From YC2-FULL-38-9 sp964629635 (lineage in GTDB: Bacteria > Patescibacteriota > Microgenomatia > UBA1406 > GWC2-37-13), in assembly GCA_964629635.1 (NCBI GenBank), contig CAZVQS010000002.1, forward strand, positions 1 to 64,000: a DNA stretch of 64,000 bases, in the 5' to 3' direction. The notes beneath the pieces were generated by a model. That model made no database searches. It had not been told where the DNA came from and saw nothing but the letters and a program-made list of their open reading frames with translations. Below, piece by piece: positions 49,786 through 57,555 of this stretch (its first letter is position 1; each line of letters opens with the position of its first letter). The position numbers and the translations under genes were made by a program.

Positions 49786-50538
49786 TTATTCTCCTCCCAG
49801 CAGTTTGATTGTATACATAATTAGAATTCCCGTGAAAAATATGCCGAAAGAGGTCAATGATTTTCTCATGTCAGTTTCTTTTCTGATTTCCGGCATAAGA
49901 TCCGACGCTGCTATATATATAAAACCTCCTGCCGCAAAGGGAAGAAGATAAGCGGTAATATTTTCAATCCGGAAAGAAAGGAAATATCCAGTCACTCCAC
50001 CCATAACAGCAGTCAATGCTACCAGGAAATTGGAAATAAGAGCTTTTTTGCGGCTAAATCCCGAGTAAAGAAGTACGCCAAAATCACCAATTTCCTGAGG
50101 TATTTCGTGGAGCGCAATTGCGAAACTGGTAGCTATGCCAAGCTTAATGTCCATTAAAAAGGTTGAGGCAATGACAAGTCCATCAATAAAATTATGTACG
50201 GCGTCCCCAAAAAGATTCATATATCCAAAGGTGTGAACATCACAGTGTTTATTATGACAATGACGCCAATGAAGCAGCTTTTCTATCAGAAAGAAGAATA
50301 CAAAGGACAATAACACTATTAAATACATGTTCCCGGTATCCAGTTTTTCAGAGGCTTCAGGTAAAAGGTGAATAAAAGCTCCACCCATCAAGGCGCCTGC
50401 CGAAAGAGAAATCAGGAATAAAAGAAACCTGGAAAGTGTTTTTTCTTTCAACGAAAGGGTGAATACGCCTATTAAAGAACCGAGGCTTATTAAAAAATTG
50501 GCGGCAACAATATAAAGAAGTTTTTCCATATGCATCAA
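49786..50538 (-). CDS. ZIP-family metal transporter
   Basis: A 250-residue transporter with eight helices. HLLPEASEK, the metal site HNFIDGLVIA, and ALHEIPQEIGDF match the ZIP family. The cytoplasmic loop between helices 3 and 4 is His-rich (HWRHCHNKHCDVHT). It likely imports Zn2+ or Fe2+. It is AT-rich, and its start overlaps the DUF134 gene by four bases. Confidence 0.92.
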   Translation of the reverse strand: MMHMEKLLYIVAANFLISLGSLIGVFTLSLKEKTLSRFLLFLISLSAGALMGGAFIHLLPEASEKLDTGNMYLIVLLSFVFFFLIEKLLHWRHCHNKHCDVHTFGYMNLFGDAVHNFIDGLVIASTFLMDIKLGIATSFAIALHEIPQEIGDFGVLLYSGFSRKKALISNFLVALTAVMGGVTGYFLSFRIENITAYLLPFAAGGFIYIAASDLMPEIRKETDMRKSLTSFGIFFTGILIMYTIKLLGGE

Positions 50539-50840
50539 TGATTATGCTTGCCATAGCAAAGCTCGCCCTGTTCAATCCTGATTGCTTTTCCTGAGACAAT
50601 CGCATGCGCGATTTTTTTCAATGCCCTATTGAGGATTCTGGTAAAAGTGGATTGGGAAATATTCATTTGTTTGGATGACTCGATCTGATCCAGCTCATCA
50701 ACTTCGTAAAGTTTCAACGCTTCTAACTCATCCGGTAACAGCAATACTTCATCAAGATCCCGCATCGGAATACCTTGAGGTTTAAAATACAATGTGCTGG
50801 CTTTAAACCTTAAACAACGGTGTATTACTGGTCTGGGCAT
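50535..50840 (-). CDS. DUF134 DNA-binding-like protein
   Basis: A 101-residue protein. It starts MPRPVIHRCLRF, has LLPDELEALKL in the middle and a helix-turn-helix (MNISQSTFTRILNRALKKIA). DUF134 proteins are predicted regulators often found near metal or iron-sulfur genes. Coupled by a four-base overlap to the ZIP gene, so it probably regulates metal uptake. Confidence 0.88.
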   Translation of the reverse strand: MPRPVIHRCLRFKASTLYFKPQGIPMRDLDEVLLLPDELEALKLYEVDELDQIESSKQMNISQSTFTRILNRALKKIAHAIVSGKAIRIEQGELCYGKHNH

Positions 50841-50919
50841 ACATCGGGAAAATAATTAACAGGAATCCCTACTTAGTTTTTGCACATAAAGATCTTCTAA
50901 GCAGGATTTTCTGTCCTTA

Positions 50920-51141
50920 TTATTTCATCTCTGCAATTTCTTTTTCCACATCTTCAAGTTCTTTCTTTAAATTGCTCACGTAGGCTTCAAGATCATTCTT
51001 CGTTGGATTTTTGTCTATCCGATCACAGCATCGCACCATTCTGCGGCCGAATCCTTGCCCCCTTCCTTTTCCGCATGTTCCCATTCCGCGACCTGTCATC
51101 GGTCCTTTTCCCTGCGGTCCGGTTCCGTCTAGATTTGGCAT
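50920..51141 (-). CDS. DUF5320 small Gly-rich protein
   Basis: A 73-residue protein with MPNLDGTGPQGKGPMTGRG, CGKGRGQGFGRR and a C-terminal coiled coil (YVSNLKKELEDVEKEIAE). This matches DUF5320, which often accompanies DUF134 and NifX/Mrp-type genes. It has two Cys-containing spots (TCGKG, RCCDR). A clear Shine-Dalgarno (GAGGAGGTGAAA) and a well-formed promoter with an inverted repeat lie upstream. Confidence 0.85.
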   Translation of the reverse strand: MPNLDGTGPQGKGPMTGRGMGTCGKGRGQGFGRRMVRCCDRIDKNPTKNDLEAYVSNLKKELEDVEKEIAEMK

Positions 51142-51164
51142 ATGTATTTCACCTCCTCTCAGTA

Positions 51165-51210
51165 ATTATGAATATGTATTCATAATATAGCGGGGAATGG
51201 TAATTGTCAA
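51165..51210 (-). promoter_or_regulatory. promoter with inverted-repeat operator of DUF5320 gene
   Basis: Minus strand TTGACA (complement of 51205-51210), a 17-base spacer and TATTAT (complement of 51182-51187). A perfect ten-base inverted repeat, ATTATGAATA-TG-TATTCATAAT (51165-51186), overlaps the -10 box and start site: a likely repressor site. Confidence 0.65.
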
Positions 51211-51469
51211 GGAGATTCTGTAATTTAGCCCCGGACGTATACCGCCAGACTAGTCAATCACCATGAAGGTCTTACTGCTCTTTTATGCCGTAATGCGCCT
51301 GATCTTGTACGTAAATCAGAGTTGTGAGGGGCCTCTAATTAAATTAACGCAACTGAATTAAGGAGTTCTCGATGAAGCAGGCTCACAATTTGTCCAGAGC
51401 AATTGAGGGCGTTAGAACCTTTTATGCTCAGATTTAGTATAGTAAATAAGATCCAGTTTCAATATCTTC
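51211..51469. other. non-coding AT-rich spacer, possibly relic
   Basis: The gap between the DUF5320 and MarR genes is 363 bases. Apart from the two promoters at its ends, I see only short frames. One of 22 codons begins at 51372 (MKQAHNLSRAIEGVRTFYAQ), without promoter or RBS. It may be a decayed end of a mobile gene; there is no terminal repeat to support that. Confidence 0.3.
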
Positions 51470-51501
51470 TTGACATTCATTATCTTATCTCATAAGATAA
51501 T
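51470..51501 (+). promoter_or_regulatory. MarR promoter with autoregulatory operator
   Basis: TTGACA (51470-51475), a 17-base spacer and TAAGAT (51493-51498), then six bases to ATG 51505. A perfect inverted repeat, ATTATCTTA-TCTCA-TAAGATAAT (51479-51501), covers the spacer and the -10 box, a typical MarR-type binding site. Confidence 0.75.
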
Positions 51502-51504
51502 AGT

Positions 51505-51948
51505 ATGAATACCTCAAAACAAATGATGTTGAATCAATTTATGCAATCCTTGATGAGGATTCGCCGTATTGCTGAACAGTCATTCATTGTTCCCATAAAA
51601 GATGGAAGTGTTACGTTACTTCAAAATCAAGCTCTTCTCCACTTGAAAGATCATCCAGGTTGTACGGTAGGTGAGCTTTCGGCAAAATTAGGACTTTCAT
51701 CTTCCTCCGCAGCTCAGCTAATCGAAAGATTAATAAATTTAGATGCAATAAAGAAGACGCTAGATGAAGATGATCGTCGAATTACCCACCTCTCACTTAC
51801 AAAAAAAGGCCATGACCAAACGGAGGTAGCTCACAGTATGTTAGCAGAGAAAGTTGGGAATGTTTTTTCACAGATGCCTGAGGAGGATTTAAAGGAAGTC
51901 GTTCGTATTTTTACCAATTTTCTCAAAAAAATAGAGAAACAGAAATAG
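51505..51948 (+). CDS. MarR-family repressor
   Basis: A 147-residue winged-helix regulator: QALLHLKDHPGCTVGELSAKL (in part), LSSSSAAQLIERLI recognition helix region, and the wing DEDDRRITHLSLTKKG. It probably represses its own operon through the palindrome in its promoter and is released by a drug-like ligand. Two bases separate it from the membrane-fusion gene, so all four genes are one unit. Confidence 0.92.
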   Translation: MNTSKQMMLNQFMQSLMRIRRIAEQSFIVPIKDGSVTLLQNQALLHLKDHPGCTVGELSAKLGLSSSSAAQLIERLINLDAIKKTLDEDDRRITHLSLTKKGHDQTEVAHSMLAEKVGNVFSQMPEEDLKEVVRIFTNFLKKIEKQK

Positions 51949-51949
51949 A

Positions 51950-52888
51950 ATGAAAAAAATAGTAATAATAATATTTCTTTTAATTGTGGGATTATTTGTG
52001 ATAAGAATGATAATTCTCAAAAAACCCAGCACAGAGATACTGTACACGATAATAAAAGAGGACTTGGTAGAAACTGTACAGGTAAGCGGTACATTTAATA
52101 AAACTGCATCTGATGAGGAAAAGGCTCTTGCATATCTTAATTACCAAAATGCAATAAGTGCTGTTAAAACAAGTCAACAAAACAAACTTGCTGCAGATGC
52201 GGCTATGTGGACAAAACAGAAGGCTTTACTAGATGCGCAAAATGGCGTTGATTATAAGAATAATAACACTACCAATACTATAACGAAAAAAGACTATACA
52301 GATTTGGAGAAATATAGCATCGATGGTACGCTAACTCAGGCACAAAAAGATTTTTTAGCATCGGAAACAAAATATAAAGAAGCAGACATTGCTATCGGAG
52401 CGGCAAATGCTCAGGTTGCAGCAACACAGATTGCCTATGAAGATACATTTCTCAATGAGCCCGTTATATCAGCAGACATCAATGAAATGTATTTGCCACG
52501 AATATCTATCGGTCAAAAAACAAAAATAATCTTTGACGCATTTAATAATCAAACAGTGACGGGACTTGTTAAAAGTATTGATACCATAGGAGCAGTGAAA
52601 GGAGGAGTTGTCACATATGAAATAAAGGTTTCACTGGATACAATTCCATCCGGGGTACGGGCAAATATGACTGCGCTTATTACGATAGAGACGCTCCGTA
52701 AAAACAGTATTCTTTCAGTTCCAAATAGTGCCATTATTGCCAAAAACAATAAAAGCTATGTTGAACAGATAGTAAAACAAAAGAAAAATGAAGTAGAGGT
52801 AAGCACGGGGGTAAAAGGTTTAGTCAAAACTGAAATTATAAAAGGACTGGGTGAAAAGGATGTGATTGTTGCAAACCCAAATGATTAA
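51950..52888 (+). CDS. HlyD/MacA-like membrane-fusion protein
   Basis: A 312-residue protein with an N-terminal anchor (residues 3-22). The lipoyl/barrel entry is TIIKEDLVETVQVSG, followed by a Gln/Lys-rich helical hairpin (about 60-150) and a beta-barrel part (YLPRISIGQKTKIIFDAF, IETLRKNSILSVPNSAI). It is shorter than Gram-negative MacA, which suits a cell without an outer-membrane channel. It links the ABC permease to the extracellular side. Confidence 0.82.
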   Translation: MKKIVIIIFLLIVGLFVIRMIILKKPSTEILYTIIKEDLVETVQVSGTFNKTASDEEKALAYLNYQNAISAVKTSQQNKLAADAAMWTKQKALLDAQNGVDYKNNNTTNTITKKDYTDLEKYSIDGTLTQAQKDFLASETKYKEADIAIGAANAQVAATQIAYEDTFLNEPVISADINEMYLPRISIGQKTKIIFDAFNNQTVTGLVKSIDTIGAVKGGVVTYEIKVSLDTIPSGVRANMTALITIETLRKNSILSVPNSAIIAKNNKSYVEQIVKQKKNEVEVSTGVKGLVKTEIIKGLGEKDVIVANPND

Positions 52889-54164
52889 TAGGTTATTCAA
52901 GACAAATAAATCTTTTGAGGTTGGGTTTTTTCTTGCTGTTTCCGATATTAAACGGAGCAATCCCTGGACTACCGGCTTGATTATTTTTGTAATGATGCTT
53001 ACGTTTTTTAATATGATTCTCCTGAATGGGATATTGATTGGACTTGCTCAAGGAATGACGGGAACGTTCAAACTATACTATGCATCTGATGTGCTCATTA
53101 CCCCCTCATTAAACAAAAAGAGCATAGAAGATACAAATATGATTTTAGCGGTTATTGACAGTTTGCCAACAGTAAAAAATGTTACTGCTCGGTATACCGG
53201 TCAGGCAACTCTTGAATACGGGTATCAAACAAAACTTAAGGAATCTGATAGTGCAGAAAGCGTGAATTCATTACTAGTAGGGATAAATCCAGAGAAAGAA
53301 AATAAAGTAACCCACCTGTCTCAAATGATTGTTGCAGGACAGTATCTTGAACCAACTGATATGGATGCGGTAGTTCTTGGATCTGATTTAATTTCAAAAT
53401 ATACAACAGCCAGAGGATCTTCGGAGTCTGATGGGAGTAAGATATTAAAAACCGCAGATGTTGGTTCAAAACTTAGATTGACTGTGAACAATATTCAAAA
53501 AGACGTTGTGATTAAGGGAGTTGTAAGTACTAATAATTCGACTGTTGATAGTCGCATATATATGACAGAAACGGCGGCAAGACAGTTATTTGATAGGAAA
53601 GGGCTTAACGTAAACGAAATAGCAATTACACTAACAGACAATTCGTCTGATGCTGCTGCAAAATCCTATATTAAAAATAATTTGAATGACGCAAGTAATG
53701 TGTTAATTCAAACATCAAAAGAAGCAATCCCGAGTGGAATTAGTCAAATGATTAAAACCTTTACCCTCCTTGGAGTTATGGTAGCTGCAATTGCTCTGTT
53801 TGTTGGAGCGATCACTATATTTATAGTGATCTATGTCAATGCAATAACTCGACGTAAATTTATTGGGATTCTTAAAGCAGTTGGAGTTCCAAGTAGTGCA
53901 ATAGAAATTTCCTACATATTTCAGGCTCTTTTCTATGCAATTTTTGGAATTATTATTGCAAGTATTCTCCTCTTGGGATTTCTCACTCCCTATTTTATTC
54001 TGCATCCTATACATTATCCTGTGGGAACGGGATCACTTGCGATTACCCTAAATGATGTTTTGACTCGGGCAATTATTTTGTTGATTACCGCCTTTATTTC
54101 TGGACTAGTTCCAGCTTGGCTTGTTACGAAGCAAAATACTTTAGATGCAATTTTAGGAAGATAA
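52881..54164 (+). CDS. MacB-like ABC transporter permease
   Basis: A 427-residue FtsX/MacB-type permease. One N-terminal helix (about 25-50) precedes a large extracytoplasmic domain (about 50-285). Three C-terminal helices follow, with the conserved RRKFIGILKAVGVPSSAI coupling segment and PAWLVTKQNTLDAI. ATG 52881 overlaps the membrane-fusion gene by eight bases; a TTG five codons upstream is rejected. Confidence 0.88.
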   Translation: MINRLFKTNKSFEVGFFLAVSDIKRSNPWTTGLIIFVMMLTFFNMILLNGILIGLAQGMTGTFKLYYASDVLITPSLNKKSIEDTNMILAVIDSLPTVKNVTARYTGQATLEYGYQTKLKESDSAESVNSLLVGINPEKENKVTHLSQMIVAGQYLEPTDMDAVVLGSDLISKYTTARGSSESDGSKILKTADVGSKLRLTVNNIQKDVVIKGVVSTNNSTVDSRIYMTETAARQLFDRKGLNVNEIAITLTDNSSDAAAKSYIKNNLNDASNVLIQTSKEAIPSGISQMIKTFTLLGVMVAAIALFVGAITIFIVIYVNAITRRKFIGILKAVGVPSSAIEISYIFQALFYAIFGIIIASILLLGFLTPYFILHPIHYPVGTGSLAITLNDVLTRAIILLITAFISGLVPAWLVTKQNTLDAILGR

Positions 54165-54166
54165 CT

Positions 54167-54838
54167 ATGATTATTGTAAACAATATAGTGAAAAAATTTA
54201 AGATGGGTACGGTTGAGAGTATCGTATTAAAAGGAATAAACTTTACTGTGCCTAAAGGACAGTTTCTTGCAATTACTGGGAGATCAGGATCTGGGAAAAG
54301 TACACTTCTCTATCAATTGGGACTTCTAGATCACCCGACTGAAGGCTCAATCACTATCAATGATGAGGTGGTAACAAACCTGTATGGTTCAAAACGAATT
54401 GAATTTCGTCGAAAAAATCTCGGATATATTTTCCAGGATTATGCAATCCTTCCAACGCTTACTGCTAAGGAAAATGTCATTCTACCTATGATGATGGGAG
54501 ATGATGCTAAAAATAGCATTGAACAAAGGGCAAAAGAGGCATTGGAAAAAGTTGGTTTAGAGAAGCAGATTAATAATCTACCTTCTCAACTATCAGGAGG
54601 TGAACAGCAGCGAGTAGGTATTGCTCGGGCAATTGCACACAATCCTAGTATTATCTTTGCTGACGAGCCAACAGCTAACCTTGATACTGAATCTTCAAAG
54701 GTCGTACTAGATATTTTTCTTAAGCTGAATAATGAGGGACAAACCATCATCATGGTTACTCATGAACCCGAGTATGCAAAATTAGCAGACCGGATAATTG
54801 AAATTAGCGATGGAAAGATAATTTCCGACAAAAAATAG
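54167..54838 (+). CDS. MacB/LolD-like ABC transporter ATPase
   Basis: A 223-residue ATPase: GRSGSGKSTLLYQLG (Walker A), FQDYAILPTLTAKENV (Q loop), LSGGEQQRVGIARA (signature), IIFADEPTANLD (Walker B) and MVTHEP (H switch). It powers the permease encoded just upstream. The longer open frame from 54116 overlaps the permease end; ATG 54167 follows its stop by two bases. Confidence 0.93.
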   Translation: MIIVNNIVKKFKMGTVESIVLKGINFTVPKGQFLAITGRSGSGKSTLLYQLGLLDHPTEGSITINDEVVTNLYGSKRIEFRRKNLGYIFQDYAILPTLTAKENVILPMMMGDDAKNSIEQRAKEALEKVGLEKQINNLPSQLSGGEQQRVGIARAIAHNPSIIFADEPTANLDTESSKVVLDIFLKLNNEGQTIIMVTHEPEYAKLADRIIEISDGKIISDKK

Positions 54839-54867
54839 GTTGTTGAGATTTCAATTTAAAATAGGTG

Positions 54868-55188
54868 TCAAGCTTTCATCATCGATAATAACATCTTAAA
54901 TTGTTTATTTGCTTTAAGGGCGTGAGGTTCACCTGCTGGCATATGAATAATTTCTCCTGTTTTAACTTTATTGCAAATTCCAGAGATTGTTATTTCTGCT
55001 TCGCCATCAACTATGTATACTAAAGCATCATATGGAGTCTTATGTTCACTTAATCCCTGTCCTTGAGCAAATGCAAACAGAGTAATGGTCCCTGAATTAT
55101 TTTTTAAGATTTCTTTACTAACAATGGATCCTTCTTGATAGCTTATATGTTGATCGAGGGAAAAATGAAATGTTGATGATTTATTCAT
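54868..55188 (-). CDS. cupin-domain protein
   Basis: A 106-residue cupin: GQGLSEHKTPYDALVYIVDGE fits motif 1 (the core is HKTPYDALVY), and HMPAGEPHALKANKQ fits motif 2. Small cupins of this type often bind a metal or ligand with a regulatory role. It converges with the exporter operon and has a TATACT six bases before the start. Confidence 0.85.
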   Translation of the reverse strand: MNKSSTFHFSLDQHISYQEGSIVSKEILKNNSGTITLFAFAQGQGLSEHKTPYDALVYIVDGEAEITISGICNKVKTGEIIHMPAGEPHALKANKQFKMLLSMMKA

Positions 55189-55194
55189 AAATTA

Positions 55195-55200
55195 AGTATA
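55195..55200 (-). promoter_or_regulatory. -10 box, leaderless start of the 55188 cupin gene
   Basis: TATACT on the minus strand, exactly six bases (TAATTT) before ATG 55188. Confidence 0.55.
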
Positions 55201-55286
55201 TCAAACCGAGCAAACTGAATAAGAGGCTTAAATGCTGAAGTAGTTTATGTCAATATAGATTGTCCTGACGCTCTAAATCAATCAAG

Positions 55287-55369
55287 TCCAGGGGGAGGGA
55301 TTCGAACCCCCGTAGGCATACGCCAGCAGATTTACAGTCTGCCCCCGTTGGCCACTTGGGTACCCCTGG
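55287..55369 (-). tRNA. tRNA-Tyr (GTA)
   Basis: Class II tRNA on the minus strand. Acceptor CCAGGGG/CCCCTGG, anticodon stem GCAGA/TCTGC with loop CTGTAAA (GTA), long variable arm, T loop TTCGAAT, discriminator A, no encoded CCA. A minus-strand TATAAT lies nine bases upstream of the mature 5' end. Confidence 0.95.
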
Positions 55370-55407
55370 AGTGGATTTATTATAACACAAAACGGAAGGC
55401 CGTACCC

Positions 55408-55436
55408 TTGAAAGACATATGCGGGTAAAGTAAAAT
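55408..55436 (+). promoter_or_regulatory. promoter of lactate dehydrogenase gene
   Basis: TTGAAA at 55408-55413, a 17-base spacer and TAAAAT at 55431-55436; ATG 55445 is eight bases on. Confidence 0.6.
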
Positions 55437-55444
55437 GAAGGCCT

Positions 55445-56359
55445 ATGAAAAAAACAAAAGTGGCGGTTGTCGGATGCGGGAGGGTAGGCATTACTGCGGC
55501 CTACACGATGTACATAAAAAACACCGCAAACGAAATCATGCTGTTCGGCCGTGACATCGACAAGCTTATCGGCGAACAGCTCGATTTCATGCACAGCCTT
55601 TCCTTCATCGGCACCACCAACATTACGGTGGGCGAGGATTACGAAAAGCTTGAAAATACCGACGTGGTCGTATTCACGGCAGGCGTTGCGCAGAAGGAAG
55701 GCGAGACGCGGCTGGACCTCGTGCGCAACAATACGGAAATCATCAGCAAGATGATCCCCCAGATCGTGAAGCATGCGCCTGAGGCGAAGATCATACTCGT
55801 ATCCAATCCGGTCGATGTGCTTGCCTATAAGGCTGCCGCGATCGCCGGGCTTCCCCGCGGCCGCGTGTTCGGCAGCGGCACCACCCTTGACACTGCCCGT
55901 TTCAGGTACCATCTCTCCGAATTCCTGAAAGTGAATCCGAAAAGCATTCACGGATACATTCTTGGCGAACACGGCGACAGCTCGTTTCCCACGCTTTCCA
56001 GCACCAATGTCGGCGGCCAGCTTATCACTACCATGAAAGGTTTCTCCCCGGAAAAAGCGATGGAAGCCTATACCAAAGCGCGGGATGCTGCTTATAAAAT
56101 CATCGCCGCAAAAGGAGCAACATATTACGCGATCGGCGTTGTCATCAACCAGCTGGTTGATGCGATCCTCAGCAACGCGAAACGGGTATACCCCCTGTCT
56201 ATTCCCCTTGAAGGGGAGTACGGACAGTCAGGCGTAGCGCTCAGCGTACCGTGCGTTCTCGGACGCCACGGCATTGAACGGATACTTGAGATCCCCCTGT
56301 CACCGGAAGAAAAGGAAAAGATGGACCATTCCGTGCAGGTGCTCAAAAAATTCCTCTGA
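55445..56359 (+). CDS. ldh: L-lactate dehydrogenase
   Basis: A 304-residue NAD-dependent 2-hydroxyacid dehydrogenase: VAVVGCGRVGITAAY (Rossmann loop), GVAQKEGETRLDL (specificity loop), SNPVDVLAY, the active-site His in GEHGDSSF. The Gln in the specificity loop indicates lactate rather than malate (malate enzymes have Arg there). It regenerates NAD+ by reducing pyruvate, consistent with a fermentative cell. Confidence 0.92.
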   Translation: MKKTKVAVVGCGRVGITAAYTMYIKNTANEIMLFGRDIDKLIGEQLDFMHSLSFIGTTNITVGEDYEKLENTDVVVFTAGVAQKEGETRLDLVRNNTEIISKMIPQIVKHAPEAKIILVSNPVDVLAYKAAAIAGLPRGRVFGSGTTLDTARFRYHLSEFLKVNPKSIHGYILGEHGDSSFPTLSSTNVGGQLITTMKGFSPEKAMEAYTKARDAAYKIIAAKGATYYAIGVVINQLVDAILSNAKRVYPLSIPLEGEYGQSGVALSVPCVLGRHGIERILEIPLSPEEKEKMDHSVQVLKKFL

Positions 56360-56377
56360 TATAGTACACTTATACAC

Positions 56378-56827
56378 ATGTTCATCCATCCCGTGTATGC
56401 ACAGTGTCCGGTCTGTGTCGTGACCGTTGGCGGTGGACTCTTTATCGCCAAGAAGCTGGGCATAGACGACCTTTTGGTTTCCATCTGGCTTTCCGGCCTC
56501 AACACCGCATTCGCGTTCTGGTTTGCGTCCATGATGAAAAACAGGATACTGAAAAACGGCTACGGCTGGGCTATTTCATTTTTCGTGCTCACCCTCGGGT
56601 ACCTGGCCATGTCCGGACAGACCGGCCACCCGGGCAATACGTTTTTCGGGATCGACAAGACGGTGTTCGGCATGACCTTGGGATTTGCGGTGTCGCTTCT
56701 GGCGATAGGAACCGACCGGTTTCTCCGCTCCAAAAACAAGGGGAAAGTGTTTTTCCCGTACCAGAAAGTGATCGTGCCCCTCATCTATCTTGTTTTCACC
56801 AGCGGTCTTTTTATGTTACTCGTTTAG
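56378..56827 (+). CDS. small membrane protein with CPVC motif
   Basis: A 149-residue protein with about four membrane segments. CPVCVVTVGGG at residues 10-20 puts a CxxC at the start of the first helix, which could serve thiol exchange or metal binding. I do not recognise a family. A TATAGT box at 56360-56365 lies 12 bases upstream. It lies between lactate dehydrogenase and the hydrogenase-associated genes. Confidence 0.6.
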   Translation: MFIHPVYAQCPVCVVTVGGGLFIAKKLGIDDLLVSIWLSGLNTAFAFWFASMMKNRILKNGYGWAISFFVLTLGYLAMSGQTGHPGNTFFGIDKTVFGMTLGFAVSLLAIGTDRFLRSKNKGKVFFPYQKVIVPLIYLVFTSGLFMLLV

Positions 56828-56843
56828 ACAATACGCAGGCAAT

Positions 56844-57380
56844 ATGGCGCAATCCGATATACAGTCATTCATGGACAAAATCAAGAAAATGGAGCAGGGA
56901 CACAAGCTCGATCTTTCATCAGGCGAGGACCTGTCGATTGCAATCATGAACCTCATTTCGATCGAAGAGCACCTCTTTTTTTCCGGCAGCAAGACCGGCG
57001 AAACAAAGTATTTTGACCTTCTGGATGAAGTGCGCAGGATGCGCGTATCGCTTTTGAAGGAGATAATAAAGGAATACGAAGGCGAAGTATGGTGTATCAG
57101 CAAACATCTCCTAGCCGCGTCCATGCGCGTCATGGAAGTGGGAACCAAAGCCTTGAAAAACGGGGATAAGGAGAAAGCCGCGGAGTATTTCAGGAAGTCG
57201 TATGATCTTTATAATCTGTTCTGGGGGCTCAATCTCGGTATCGTGAAGCCGGGCGAGATGAAAAAAACGGGAGAACCGCCCCGCGAAAAGCCTATTGCAT
57301 ATCGGGATGAAAAAGGGACGTCGCTGCTTGGTAAAATGGGAGTGATGATCGGCAAGGTGCTTGACTGCTGCCGCGAATAA
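56844..57380 (+). CDS. hydrogenase-cluster hypothetical protein, 178 aa
   Basis: A mostly helical soluble protein (IMNLISIEEHLFFSG, LLDEVRRMRVSLLKEI, EKAAEYFRKSYDLYNLFWGL) ending in GKVLDCCRE. The middle resembles a helical-bundle or TPR-like pair. I do not recognise a family. It is four bases ahead of the HypC-like gene and so is probably tied to hydrogenase maturation. An open extension to 56790 overlaps the preceding gene and is rejected. Confidence 0.65.
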   Translation: MAQSDIQSFMDKIKKMEQGHKLDLSSGEDLSIAIMNLISIEEHLFFSGSKTGETKYFDLLDEVRRMRVSLLKEIIKEYEGEVWCISKHLLAASMRVMEVGTKALKNGDKEKAAEYFRKSYDLYNLFWGLNLGIVKPGEMKKTGEPPREKPIAYRDEKGTSLLGKMGVMIGKVLDCCRE

Positions 57381-57384
57381 ACCT

Positions 57385-57555
57385 ATGTGTTTCCTTATAC
57401 CCCGCAAGGTGCAAAAAATCCAAGGTAAGAAAGCGCTCCTGTCAAACGGCTTATGGGCGCTCATGGATCCGCAGGCAGGTATAATAAAAGAAGGGGACGA
57501 AGTCCTCGTATTCGGGAATTTAATAATTGGCCATGCTCATGAAAAATCAAAATAA
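57385..57555 (+). CDS. hypC: HypC/HupF-like hydrogenase assembly chaperone
   Basis: A 56-residue protein starting MCFLIPRKVQKIQG, which fits the MCxxxP start of HypC; Cys2 is the residue that binds the Fe(CN)2CO precursor. GDEVLVFGNLIIG closes the beta-barrel. It is shorter than typical HypC (about 75-90), lacking the C-terminal helix. No other hyp genes are in the window. Confidence 0.75.
   Translation: MCFLIPRKVQKIQGKKALLSNGLWALMDPQAGIIKEGDEVLVFGNLIIGHAHEKSK

Noticed and set aside
55250..55972. 240-codon minus-strand frame over tRNA-Tyr and lactate dehydrogenase
   Set aside because: It is an antisense shadow of ldh and spans a tRNA.
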